This document shows positions 46,006-53,969 of a stretch of 64,000 nt of DNA, piece by piece (position 1 is the stretch's first letter; every line of letters starts with the position of its first letter). Source of the stretch: Sphingobacterium lumbrici (GTDB lineage: Bacteria > Bacteroidota > Bacteroidia > Sphingobacteriales > Sphingobacteriaceae). The notes beneath the pieces were generated by a model, which was not told the DNA's origin, did not search any database, and saw only the letters and a list, made by a program, of their open reading frames with translations. A program made the position numbers and the translations under genes. The stretch covers positions 62,001 through 126,000 of the forward strand of contig NZ_SRZY01000029.1 in NCBI RefSeq assembly GCF_006476045.1, given 5' to 3'.

Positions 46006-46302
46006 GTTTTTTCTCATTTGGGCTTTCACGTATTCCGGGACTGAATAAACCGGTACCGTATCCGAGTAACGTTCGCAACCTGAACGGCAGATTGTGTCAA
46101 GATATCACGATACAGGGCCCCTTCGGCCTGCAGGGCATTACCGCAAGCGCACTATATAATGAAACCTATCTATAGGAAAAAAAATAATCATACACATAAA
46201 AGCACAATTATTTGTACATTACACTCGCTTATAAGCAAAAAATATGACGACCAATTTTAGACAAGATTTTATATAACATAAAACACAACAAGTATTAACG
46301 AA
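46006..46302. other. Intergenic region with a locally GC-rich stretch
   Basis: 297 bp. The part 46018-46172 is richer in G and C than its surroundings and has one plus frame open without an ATG, plus a small GGCC-rich hairpin near 46125-46142. The rest is AT-rich. No gene is supported. Confidence 0.4.
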
Positions 46303-47259
46303 GTGATGTATAATAAAGTCCTTTTAGCTATCCTCTCTCTTTTGATGACCTACTATGGTGCTATTTCACAAGAATACAAAAATGAATTTGGTATAGTAAG
46401 CGACAATGATGCCTATCTTTGGTACGGGCAAGACCGTTATTATACCAATGGCTTATTCATTTACTACAGGCGGGCTATTGACCAGGACAAGCTCAAAGGT
46501 AATCTCGAAAAATTAACCTATGAATTATCTGTCGGGCAGAAGATGTACACCCCACTATCTGGATACGGGCCCGATCCGAGAGTACACGACCGACCTTTTG
46601 CGGGCTATCTTTATGGAAAAGCACAGGTAAACCTTTTCTATCAAAAGGAACAGGTGTGGAAGGTAGGATTGGCATTGGGAACCTCTGGTCCTAATTCCTT
46701 GGCAAGTGGAACTCAAAATCTAATACACGCCACTGTAGGGTTATACGAAACAAGTGGATGGGATTATCAGATTCAGAACGAAGCAGCGGCAAATCTGGAT
46801 ATACAATACACGGCATTATTACACCGAAACAACGCCAAGTCAGTCGATTTTTCGCTAGAAAGTTATGCCCAATTGGGAACCGTATTCAACGGTGCAGGTC
46901 TAGCCTTGGTATTTAGAACAGGTCACATCAATCAATTATTCCACTCGTCTTATCACAATGCCCGTATCAGTCAAAACAGCAAAACGAAACAATTGTACGA
47001 GCGGGAGCTGTATTTTTATGCCAGACCCCAATTTAACTATGTGGCATACGATGCTACCATACAAGGTAGTCTATTTACAAACAACAGTCCGGTAACGTTT
47101 TCTGTTAGACCGTTTGTATTTGAACAAAAAGTAGGTGTTAATTATTCAACAGCCCGTTTTACACTCGACTACAGTCTAACCTTTCGCGCGCGGGAAATCA
47201 AAAGCAATGCCAGACCACATCAATACGGCAGCATAACAGCGTATTATCGCTTCAATTAA
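46303..47259 (+). CDS. LpxR-family lipid A deacylase
   Basis: A 318-residue outer-membrane barrel protein (signal peptide ends near GAISQ) of the LpxR/DUF2219 family. The N-terminal strand has the active-site pattern SDNDAY...DRYYTNG, as in LpxR, which removes the 3'-acyloxyacyl chain of lipid A. PDPRVHDRPFAGYLYG is a further family segment. The C terminus ends in an aromatic-rich strand (ITAYYRFN), typical for barrel insertion. Start could be 46303 or 46306. Confidence 0.85.
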   Translation: MMYNKVLLAILSLLMTYYGAISQEYKNEFGIVSDNDAYLWYGQDRYYTNGLFIYYRRAIDQDKLKGNLEKLTYELSVGQKMYTPLSGYGPDPRVHDRPFAGYLYGKAQVNLFYQKEQVWKVGLALGTSGPNSLASGTQNLIHATVGLYETSGWDYQIQNEAAANLDIQYTALLHRNNAKSVDFSLESYAQLGTVFNGAGLALVFRTGHINQLFHSSYHNARISQNSKTKQLYERELYFYARPQFNYVAYDATIQGSLFTNNSPVTFSVRPFVFEQKVGVNYSTARFTLDYSLTFRAREIKSNARPHQYGSITAYYRFN

Positions 47260-47270
47260 TCAGCTCTAAA

Positions 47271-47834
47271 CTACTTGTTAAGTAGGGCTTCTGTTAACCA
47301 CATCGGTTTTACTTTTAAAATTTCGTGATGAACAGGACAGTTGTCCGAATGCGCCCCACGGAGATAACCTATACTCATCAAAAACTCGTTAACAATTTCT
47401 CCACCGGTAAATTTGAATATCTTCTTAAAAAGCTTTACCCACTCCTCTTTGGTTTTAGGGTGATGGTGTTCCAGCCATTTTTCAAAGCTTCCGTATTCCT
47501 GTTGCAATTGAAGAATTGTTTTGGCATTTTCTATCGCTGCATTCACTTTTAACCGATTCCGGATTATGCCGGGGTCGTTCAATAGGCGCTCGCGATCCTG
47601 TTCGGTATAGGCCGCTACTGCCGCAATACTGAAATTATCATACGCTTTCCGAAAACTAGCTTCTTTTTTCAGAATAGTTTCCCAGCTTAATCCCGCTTGG
47701 TTGATCTCCATAATCAAACGGCCAAACAGTTCATTATCGTCATGAATAGGATATCCATAATGATTATCGTGGTAGTTTTTGTGGAGGCTTCTGCGTGGCT
47801 CAGCCATGCCCGGTATATATTCGCAATAACTCAT
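47271..47834 (-). CDS. tag: DNA-3-methyladenine glycosylase I
   Basis: A 187-residue Tag: C4 and the terminal His/Cys (CPVH) are expected zinc ligands, YHDNHYGYP and NQAGLSWETILKKE are hallmark segments. It removes 3-methyladenine from alkylated DNA. It is convergent with the LpxR-type gene with only 11 bp between stops. Length matches Escherichia coli Tag (187). Confidence 0.96.
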   Translation of the reverse strand: MSYCEYIPGMAEPRRSLHKNYHDNHYGYPIHDDNELFGRLIMEINQAGLSWETILKKEASFRKAYDNFSIAAVAAYTEQDRERLLNDPGIIRNRLKVNAAIENAKTILQLQQEYGSFEKWLEHHHPKTKEEWVKLFKKIFKFTGGEIVNEFLMSIGYLRGAHSDNCPVHHEILKVKPMWLTEALLNK

Positions 47835-48051
47835 GTTTAATTCTATTGTATTTGTCTGCTTACTGATTAGACAGCATTTGTATTGTGTAAACGTACGTAT
47901 GTACCATCATATCTCAAACTTAGAAAAAATTTGCGTTTACATACAATTATAGACAAACTTATCTCATTTTTGGTTATTATTGTATAAGGATCTACCGTAT
48001 AGGTTTAACATGCTGTCGATACCCGTTTATAAACCTTCCAAACATTTTGTT

Positions 48052-48348
48052 ATGCACGTTAATAACACACACGAGGAAAAAGAAAGCCTCACCAAACGAA
48101 AGTCTACCTTGGGTATACGTTTATTTTTTATTTATCTTTTCTGCTATGCAGGTTTTGTCGCTATCGGCGTATTCCAGTATGAGCTGTTATCAATTCCGGT
48201 ACTCGGTGGACTTAATTTAGCTTTAGCCTATGGAATCGGATTAATCCTATTTGCCGTTATTCTAGGTATCGTATATAACTATTATTGCAGTAGATACGAA
48301 GATGAAGCCGATCAGGATACCGAAGTTGAAAAGGGAGGAACGGCATGA
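48052..48348 (+). CDS. DUF485 membrane protein
   Basis: A 98-residue protein with two membrane segments (LFFIYLFCYAGFVAIGVF and ALAYGIGLILFAVILGIVYN), matching DUF485, which regularly precedes actP-type symporter genes. The ATG at 48052 gives the normal length; 47980 would add 24 unusual residues. The stop overlaps the symporter start as ATGA, so they are co-translated; it may be an accessory subunit. Confidence 0.88.
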   Translation: MHVNNTHEEKESLTKRKSTLGIRLFFIYLFCYAGFVAIGVFQYELLSIPVLGGLNLALAYGIGLILFAVILGIVYNYYCSRYEDEADQDTEVEKGGTA

Positions 48349-50267
48349 TTTACGACATTTCCTACACTGCATTATTCTTTTTCTTTGTTTTTGTCGGGTT
48401 GGTTATCGGTCTTTCGTTTTATTTTGGAAGAAAGGCCAGTTCATCCTCTTCTTATTACGCAGCCGGCGGAAAGATACATTGGGCTGTTAATGGGATCGCC
48501 TTTGCCGGAGACTATCTGTCGGCGGCATCTTTCTTAGGGATATGTGGTATGATTGCTATATCAGGCTTTGACGGATTTCTATATGCTATTGGCTTTCTGG
48601 CAGGTTGGATCGTAGCCTTGTTCCTCATTGCCGAACCCTTCAAGCGCTTGGGAAAGTTCACCTTTACCGACGCGCTAAATGCAAAATTTAATTCACGAGC
48701 AATAACCTTGTCTGCATCGGTCAGCACATTGATCATATCGGTATTCTATCTTATTCCCCAAATGGTGGGCGCCGGCGATTTAGTCATGCCACTCCTCGGC
48801 TTACCACATTGGGCCGGTGTGATACTTGTCGGGGCGATTGTGATCATCATCGTTGCCAGTGCGGGCATGGCTTCTACAACCTATGTCCAGTTTTTAAAAG
48901 GTGGCTTGCTAATCGTGCTCTCCGTTGTACTCACCTTTTTCATCTTAAAAAACGGACTGACGCTAACCCCTGATTTTAAAGGAGAAAAATACCATAGTTT
49001 TATGGAACTGACACCTCAGGTGGACAACGGCAAGGTGACAGATGTCTCCGGTTGGGAGATTGTTACCCAGCAGGCTGTTGGCAACAAAACATTTGTAAAA
49101 CTTTCACAAAACGGGGTTGAAAGATGGTTTGATTTCACACAGGACGACAATAAACCCTTACTCAAGGAAACCCTGACCGTGACACAACTTGCCAACGGGC
49201 AACAGCTGTACAACGGAGAAGCTCGGGAGAAACGTCGTTTCTACCAAGTAGGAAATATGAGCAAAATCGTGGTTAATGGACAAGAGGTCGATAAAACTGG
49301 ACCTCTCGGCCCTTTCGAATTTCTATCTACACTGCAAGAAAGCGAAATCGTCCGGTTCCTTCAGGTGAAATTTACAGACGGTAGCGATCAGGTATCGCTC
49401 TATTATCCACAGGTTACAGCAGGTAAAACATTTATGCTTCCCGGACTCAAATACAAAATCGGCCGCGACGCAAATCTGTGGAGCAAACTGGATTTTATTT
49501 CACTGATGTTAGCCCTATTTTTGGGTACAGCCGCCCTGCCGCACATCCTGATTCGTTATTACACCGTCAAAACACCGCGTGACGCACGTAAGTCTACTAT
49601 TTTAGCTATCGCAGCCATTGGTGGCTTTTATATCCTTACCTTGTTTATGGGACTGGGAGCTGCCGTTAACGGTGTTTTAGATGTAGAATCGAGCAATATG
49701 GCTGCGCCGTTATTAGCACGTGCATTCGGAGCTGCATTATTTTCGATTATATCCGCTGTAGCTTTCGCCACCGTACTCGGTACCGTAGCGGGTTTGATTG
49801 TCGCGTCCTCCGGGGCGATAGCACATGATTTTATTGATATCTACCTCAAGCGAAATCTGAGCGATAAGAAAAAAGTAAAAGCCGGAAAGATTGCTGCCTT
49901 CGCTGTCGGTATTTTCGCTATTCTTTTGGGGATGGCATTCAAAGGAATAAATGTCTCTTTCCTGGTCGGTTGGGCATTTGCCATCGCAGCATCGGCAAAT
50001 TTGCCAGCCATCCTATTCTTACTTTTTTGGAAAAGAACTTCGGAAACCGGAATAGCAGCCTCTATCATCGTAGGGATAATAGCCTCTTTAGCCATTATTC
50101 TTACCTCTCCCACCATGTGGGATCGCTACGGATTAGACCCTGCAAATGCAATACATCAACTGGAAAATCCGGCCTTGATCTCATTTCCACTTGCTGTCTT
50201 GACGGTCTATATGTTTTCTATATTATATCCAAAACGACAAAAAGATACCAGTCTGGCAGCTGGTTAA
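48345..50267 (+). CDS. actP: Cation/acetate symporter of the SSS family
   Basis: A 640-residue sodium:solute symporter with about 13 membrane segments. Family segments include YYAAGGKIHWAVNGIAFAGDYLSAASFLG. It is longer than Escherichia coli ActP (549) because of a soluble insertion of about 150 residues (roughly 208-360, NGLTLTPDFKGEK to YKIGRDANLW) between two membrane helices. Some SSS members of this type carry such an insert. Monocarboxylate uptake is likely, the exact substrate not known. Followed by a terminator. Confidence 0.87.
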   Translation: MIYDISYTALFFFFVFVGLVIGLSFYFGRKASSSSSYYAAGGKIHWAVNGIAFAGDYLSAASFLGICGMIAISGFDGFLYAIGFLAGWIVALFLIAEPFKRLGKFTFTDALNAKFNSRAITLSASVSTLIISVFYLIPQMVGAGDLVMPLLGLPHWAGVILVGAIVIIIVASAGMASTTYVQFLKGGLLIVLSVVLTFFILKNGLTLTPDFKGEKYHSFMELTPQVDNGKVTDVSGWEIVTQQAVGNKTFVKLSQNGVERWFDFTQDDNKPLLKETLTVTQLANGQQLYNGEAREKRRFYQVGNMSKIVVNGQEVDKTGPLGPFEFLSTLQESEIVRFLQVKFTDGSDQVSLYYPQVTAGKTFMLPGLKYKIGRDANLWSKLDFISLMLALFLGTAALPHILIRYYTVKTPRDARKSTILAIAAIGGFYILTLFMGLGAAVNGVLDVESSNMAAPLLARAFGAALFSIISAVAFATVLGTVAGLIVASSGAIAHDFIDIYLKRNLSDKKKVKAGKIAAFAVGIFAILLGMAFKGINVSFLVGWAFAIAASANLPAILFLLFWKRTSETGIAASIIVGIIASLAIILTSPTMWDRYGLDPANAIHQLENPALISFPLAVLTVYMFSILYPKRQKDTSLAAG

Positions 50268-50275
50268 ATTAGTAG

Positions 50276-50314
50276 GGTTCTTCCATATTTGTCCAAGATA
50301 AATATGGAAGAACC
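50276..50314. terminator. Terminator with conserved TTTGTCCAAGAtAAA core
   Basis: Arms 50276-50290 and 50300-50314 pair over 15 bp. The apex region (TTTGTCCAAGATAAAT) differs by one base from the minus-strand apex of the terminator at 35787-35839. Confidence 0.75.
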
Positions 50315-50328
50315 TATAAGATCATTTG

Positions 50329-50466
50329 CTAGCTTCCTTTTATTGCAACTCCTATAGTTTCCAACCATTTTTTTACCTGATCCGCACTTTCGCGGCTTAC
50401 CAAAATTTCCTCGCCCGACGCTATACCCTCTTTCAGTATGATTCTCATTTTACGGCTAGGTAGCAT
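50329..50466 (-). CDS. Small ORF downstream of the TAC-like operon, hypothetical
   Basis: A 45-codon minus-strand ORF (start 50466; internal ATG at 50448) with a plausible soluble sequence: MRIILKEGIASGEEILVS then ADQVKKWLETIGVAIKG. A second mini-ORF of 16 codons (50506-50456) starts 2 bp after the SecB-like stop and overlaps it in another frame, so a frameshift of one somewhat longer gene is possible. No family recognised. Confidence 0.35.
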   Translation of the reverse strand: MLPSRKMRIILKEGIASGEEILVSRESADQVKKWLETIGVAIKGS

Positions 50467-50508
50467 CTTCTTGTTTATGTTCGGGCAAGTGGGATAGTTG
50501 GTTCATGA

Positions 50509-50967
50509 TTATTTCTTTGCATTATCCTGTAGGCCCTTGCGAGGATCTATAACCGGCAATATAATACCATCTAAGGAGGTATCTCTAAATTTATCCATTA
50601 GTAGCCCTCTAGTAGTTGAATAGGCTATTGCCTTTATGCTATCCGTCAAATTCTGATCTATTTGGAGAACATCATTTTCGTCTATGTGGTGTAATTCTTC
50701 AAAATTTTGAACAACAAAAACATATTCGACTGCAATCACCGCTTTTGCCACTACAAAATCATCAAGAGAAGCCAATCTTGTAATAGATATATCAAGTCTA
50801 GTTTTTATTAATTTGTTATCCGTATTAAAACTAAGTTCAGCTTTATTATCCATTACAAATTGAACTTCTTCATCAGAATTATCAGTCTCTTGAATGTCCT
50901 CAATATTCAGCTTCAATAATTTATATGAAGCAAACTGGATAAGCTCAGGCTTAAATAAACTATTCAT
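50509..50967 (-). CDS. SecB-like chaperone of a toxin-antitoxin-chaperone operon
   Basis: A 152-residue soluble protein. Its strand-rich middle (LIKTRLDISITRLAS, VVAKAVIAVEYVFVVQNFEEL) and the closing helix-loop (IKAIAYSTTRGLLMDKF, then GIILPVIDP) follow the SecB layout, including the pattern where a helix with TxRG leads into LPxxxP near the C terminus. In TAC systems a SecB-like protein protects the antitoxin from degradation. It overlaps the HTH gene by 8 bp. Assignment is by pattern and context only; a structure comparison would decide it. Confidence 0.6.
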   Translation of the reverse strand: MNSLFKPELIQFASYKLLKLNIEDIQETDNSDEEVQFVMDNKAELSFNTDNKLIKTRLDISITRLASLDDFVVAKAVIAVEYVFVVQNFEELHHIDENDVLQIDQNLTDSIKAIAYSTTRGLLMDKFRDTSLDGIILPVIDPRKGLQDNAKK

Positions 50968-51361
50968 TGACTACTGTTTTATAATCTTGTGAAAACTTAA
51001 TGCCAGCGATAGGTACAATTTTGCAACTAGTTTTAGAGGTTTTAGTTTCCCAACTTTCTGCAGGGGCTTTTACAAAATCATGATCTATATGTTTGCGCTT
51101 TTGAGGAACAGTAATCAATTGTACTCCCAATTCTACCTGCAATTTACACAGGGATTTAAGCGTAAAGTTATGACCACCATTAAGCCACTTAGATATTTCC
51201 GATGGTCTTTTATCTAGCTTTTGTGCCAAATCACTTTTTGTCAAATCCTGATCAACCAAAGCTTCACTAATCCGCACCATTAAATCAGCATATATACTAG
51301 AAAATAATTTGATATCTTCTGGTATATCATGCAGCATATTTTTTACAATCTGACTTTTCAT
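50960..51361 (-). CDS. XRE-family HTH antitoxin with C-terminal extension
   Basis: A 133-residue protein: residues about 25-90 are an XRE helix-turn-helix (LTKSDLAQKLDKRPSEISKWLNGGHNFTLKSL), followed by a roughly 40-residue polar tail. In HigA-type antitoxins of TAC systems a C-terminal, chaperone-addiction tail follows the HTH; this tail is a candidate for that. It starts 4 bp after the putative toxin gene and overlaps the SecB-like gene. It probably binds the palindrome at 51929-51946. Confidence 0.82.
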   Translation of the reverse strand: MKSQIVKNMLHDIPEDIKLFSSIYADLMVRISEALVDQDLTKSDLAQKLDKRPSEISKWLNGGHNFTLKSLCKLQVELGVQLITVPQKRKHIDHDFVKAPAESWETKTSKTSCKIVPIAGIKFSQDYKTVVNE

Positions 51362-51365
51362 AAAA

Positions 51366-51905
51366 TTACAATATCAATTCGTCGTCACCGTATTCATCTA
51401 TCAGTTCCGAATCACTTATAGACAGAATACCATCTCTCAATGCATTTTTTATTTTATTCGTATAGGTTTGGGCTTCATAAAATTTCATCGAAAGATCTTT
51501 ACTATCTTGTGCACTTTGAGAAGTTTTCATCCCACCGTTATATAATACAACAATATTCTCCAATATCCTATAGCAATACAGTCTAAGAGGAAACCCCGGA
51601 TAAAAATTATCTATTTGTAAAACACCATTTACTTGTCTTCCGCTTATATAGGGCAATGCCTGTGCCTCTTTTTCAAATCGATTAAAGAAAACTTCCTTTG
51701 CTCCGTGCACGTCTGCTATCTCGTTAACGACAAACTGCAATAAAAGTTTAGTAGCTCCCTCCAATTCAGCATTTCCAAAACTCCCATATTTTTCAAAGAA
51801 ACGATCTGCCTCCGTATATGCATCCGGATTATCCACGTCCTTTCTGATTGAATAAATCGTACATTCGTTACCACGATACCATTCTTCTATAACAAATGTA
51901 CTCAT
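51366..51905 (-). CDS. Putative RelE/HigB-like toxin, first gene of TAC-like operon
   Basis: A 179-residue protein. The C-terminal half contains FPLRLYCYRILENIVVLYNGGMK, split by family pattern into a strand-turn-strand typical of RelE/HigB folds (RLYC...IVVLYNGG), followed by helices with SMKFYEAQ. Position directly before an HTH gene is the HigBA order. The N-terminal half is longer than in classic HigB (about 90-110 residues). No catalytic residues can be assigned, so toxicity is inferred. Confidence 0.55.
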   Translation of the reverse strand: MSTFVIEEWYRGNECTIYSIRKDVDNPDAYTEADRFFEKYGSFGNAELEGATKLLLQFVVNEIADVHGAKEVFFNRFEKEAQALPYISGRQVNGVLQIDNFYPGFPLRLYCYRILENIVVLYNGGMKTSQSAQDSKDLSMKFYEAQTYTNKIKNALRDGILSISDSELIDEYGDDELIL

Positions 51906-51928
51906 AATTTATTCATATCAAAATTTAA

Positions 51929-51946
51929 TTTCACTTATAAGTGAAA
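51929..51946. promoter_or_regulatory. Perfect 18-bp palindrome, probable operator of the TAC-like operon
   Basis: TTTCACTTATAAGTGAAA is fully self-complementary and lies 24 bp upstream of the first gene (ATG at 51905, minus strand). Autorepression by the HTH antitoxin through such a site is typical of HigA-type systems. Confidence 0.65.
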
Positions 51947-52303
51947 AGCAATTCTTTTTTTACAGAAATACAACATCGGTATAAGATAAAACAAGCAGAG
52001 TCATAATTCGATTTTGTATACATCAAGTTATTATTACCAAATATAGTAACCAGAAATCAGATAAGCTAATAAATTTAGCAAAATTATAAACCCTATGCTG
52101 TCTCGGTTATTGCCAAAATATCAGATCCGTCTATCCGTGCTTTTTTAGCAATGAAACGGTTGGGGCAAAACATAAAAAGTAAATAACTATATGCGACCGA
52201 TAGACAATGGAAATACCCCGATTTCGTAACTACTTTTTTTGGGTTTTGCCGACACCTTTTTCTGAAATTGTGATCAGTAATCTGCTAAAAGTAAGCACAG
52301 TTT

Positions 52304-52327
52304 GTGAAATACCAATCGTTATTTCAC
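52304..52327. promoter_or_regulatory. Inverted repeat in the presumed CRISPR leader
   Basis: GTGAAATA (52304-52311) and TATTTCAC (52320-52327) pair perfectly, 29 bp before the first CRISPR repeat. Its half-site shares GTGAAA/TTTCAC with the operator at 51929-51946. Confidence 0.35.
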
Positions 52328-52356
52328 GTCCTCGTGTGTTCGCTGTTGTATAACTA

Positions 52357-52981
52357 ACCTTAATCGCACCATACAGGAATTGAAATAAATAATGTTCCTA
52401 CACAGGAGGGAGATTGGATCTGGACCTTAATCGCACCATACAGGAATTGAAATAACCTCGTGTCCTTTATTCCTAAACGCGTTAGCAACACCTTAATCGC
52501 ACCATACAGGAATTGAAATTTGCTAAGGCAACCGGGGTAGGCGTTTTAGATCGGTACCTTAATCGCACCATACAGGAATTGAAATTTGGAACAATCTCAC
52601 TTATAATGAAGGAATGTTGGAACCTTAATCGCACCATACAGGAATTGAAATTTGCAACAAACACAACATTGAGCCTATGCAGTACATACCTTAATCGCAC
52701 CATACAGGAATTGAAATAAGGTAGTTGTTGCGGAAAATGTAAAAGGCTTGATGACCTTAATCGCACCATACAGGAATTGAAATAAACGTTCACGATTATC
52801 AAGTTGACTGATGAACGTGACCTTAATCGCACCATACAGGAATTGAAATTCTGTGACCAATCCGATATATCTCTCACGACCTTTTACCTTAATCGCACCA
52901 TACAGGAATTGAAATCGTGTTGATTGCTACGAAAAACACCTGCAGAAAGCCACCTTAATCGCACCATACAGGAATTGAAAT
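52357..52981 (+). CRISPR. CRISPR array: ten 30-nt repeats, nine spacers, no cas genes in window
   Basis: Ten identical repeats start at 52357, 52424, 52490, 52556, 52622, 52688, 52754, 52820, 52886 and 52952. Each begins ACCTTAATCGCACC and ends GGAATTGAAAT. Spacers are 37 nt (first) and 36 nt (the other eight) and all differ. The 3' ATTGAAAT resembles the 8-nt crRNA handle (ATTGAAAC/G) of type I-B and III systems, so transcription on plus with the leader at the left is likely. There is no degenerate terminal repeat. Apparent ORFs here are repeat translations. Confidence 0.98.
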
Positions 52982-53309
52982 TAATACTCCTTGTAGTATT
53001 ATAGTATTAACTGTAATTGTGAGCCAATTGGTATCTCAGACTGCTTCGTCATACTTCCTCGCAGTGACGAAGGGAATACTTCCCTTGCCTACATTTGAAT
53101 CTAGTGATGCAACCATAGCGTGACCTTTTACGTCTTTAGGACATGAAAGGTTTAGTAGATGCTTCCGTATATTTTTCACCGATTCTTTTTCGGGATTTAC
53201 CGAATAATTGGAGGTGCTGGTCTAATCGCCATTCCTTAGTGGGGATTTCTACCCTACTTTTGAACCATACAATACGACATAACAAATTTAAAACATAAAA
53301 ACTACTGAC
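52982..53309. other. Post-array intergenic region with REP-like elements
   Basis: 328 bp without a gene. It contains an inverted repeat (TTAATACT/AGTATTAA, 52981-53010) just after the last CRISPR repeat, a REP-like hairpin at 53035-53073 and a GGGAATACTTCCC hairpin overlapping its end. Confidence 0.45.
53035..53073. repeat. REP-like dispersed hairpin
   Basis: CTTCGTCA (53044-53051) pairs with TGACGAAG (53065-53072), and CTGC with GCAG within it. Read on minus it has the form CGTCACTGCGAGGAA...GACGAAGCAGTCT, close to the widespread dispersed bacterial element CGTCATTGCGAGGAA...GACGAAGCAATCT. Confidence 0.6.
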
Positions 53310-53738
53310 ATGAAAACAACCATCATCACCACCATCGCAACAGCTCTTATCTTATTTGCCTCTTCTATGGCATTCGCTGCTGAGAAAGTAAACCCGCTAA
53401 AAAACATGAACACAGGGGCCATTATTGCGGTCTATCTAGACGCCACAGCACTGGGCAATGTTGAGTTTAACGAGCGACTATTTGCTACCGATTTCGAATA
53501 CCACAACACCGCAAGCGACAGCAAACACGGCAAAAAGGCATATACGAAATTCTTAAAAGAAAACAAAGGATTGCAATACAACTGCAAAACGACTTACAAA
53601 ATACTGGATGAAAGTGGGAAATCTTGTATAGCGAAAGCTACAATGGAGTTCGAGAATTTCACCCGTGTAGACCACATTACACTGAGCAACACCAAAAATG
53701 GCTGGCAGGTAAGCAAAGTGGTAACGACATACCCCTAA
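53310..53738 (+). CDS. Secreted NTF2-like (lumazine-binding-type) protein
   Basis: A 142-residue protein: signal peptide ending near MAFAAEK, then a cone-shaped NTF2-like fold (IIAVYLDATALGNVEFNERLFATDFEYHNTASDSKHGKKAY, closing with strands SKVVTTYP). The family covers ligand-binding and enzymatic proteins, so the function is open. It is monocistronic; a strong terminator follows at 53813. Confidence 0.7.
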   Translation: MKTTIITTIATALILFASSMAFAAEKVNPLKNMNTGAIIAVYLDATALGNVEFNERLFATDFEYHNTASDSKHGKKAYTKFLKENKGLQYNCKTTYKILDESGKSCIAKATMEFENFTRVDHITLSNTKNGWQVSKVVTTYP

Positions 53739-53812
53739 AACCGGGTATTTTTGTTTCTTAGGGATCTATATGTTTCAAAGGTCCTAAGGATTATCTAATG
53801 ATAATTCAACCT

Positions 53813-53839
53813 AGGCCTGCAGGAGTGCAGGCCTTTTTT
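53813..53839 (+). terminator. Rho-independent terminator
   Basis: AGGCCTGCA (53813-53821) pairs with TGCAGGCCT (53826-53834), followed by T6. Confidence 0.85.
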
Positions 53840-53969
53840 GGGTTAATACATCTGGTTTACCCAGCCCGAATAAGTGTAAATATCTTACAAAAGACGTTTT
53901 TTTAAAAAACATACATTTTTCTTAACTTAGGATTAGTTATTAACTGGAAATCAATTATCTAAAACACAC

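Larger units (their letters stand above)
51906..52356. other. Region between the TAC-like operon and the CRISPR array
   Basis: 451 bp, AT-rich, no ORF of note. It holds the operator palindrome (51929-51946), a possible minus -7 box TATTTCTG (51963-51970), and the likely CRISPR leader next to the first repeat, with an inverted repeat at 52304-52327. No cas remnant was seen. Confidence 0.5.

Noticed and set aside
52482-52877. Minus-strand 131-codon ORF with FNSCMVRLR repeats, and similar plus and minus ORFs at 52513-52719 and 52675-52860
   Set aside because: They are translations of the CRISPR repeats and spacers; the repeat plus spacer length of 66 is divisible by three, which keeps frames open.
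50277-53310. cas genes or cas remnants near the array
   Set aside because: All frames from 50.3 to 53.3 kb were read; nothing resembling Cas1, Cas2, Cas10, Cas3 or Cas9 motifs was seen.
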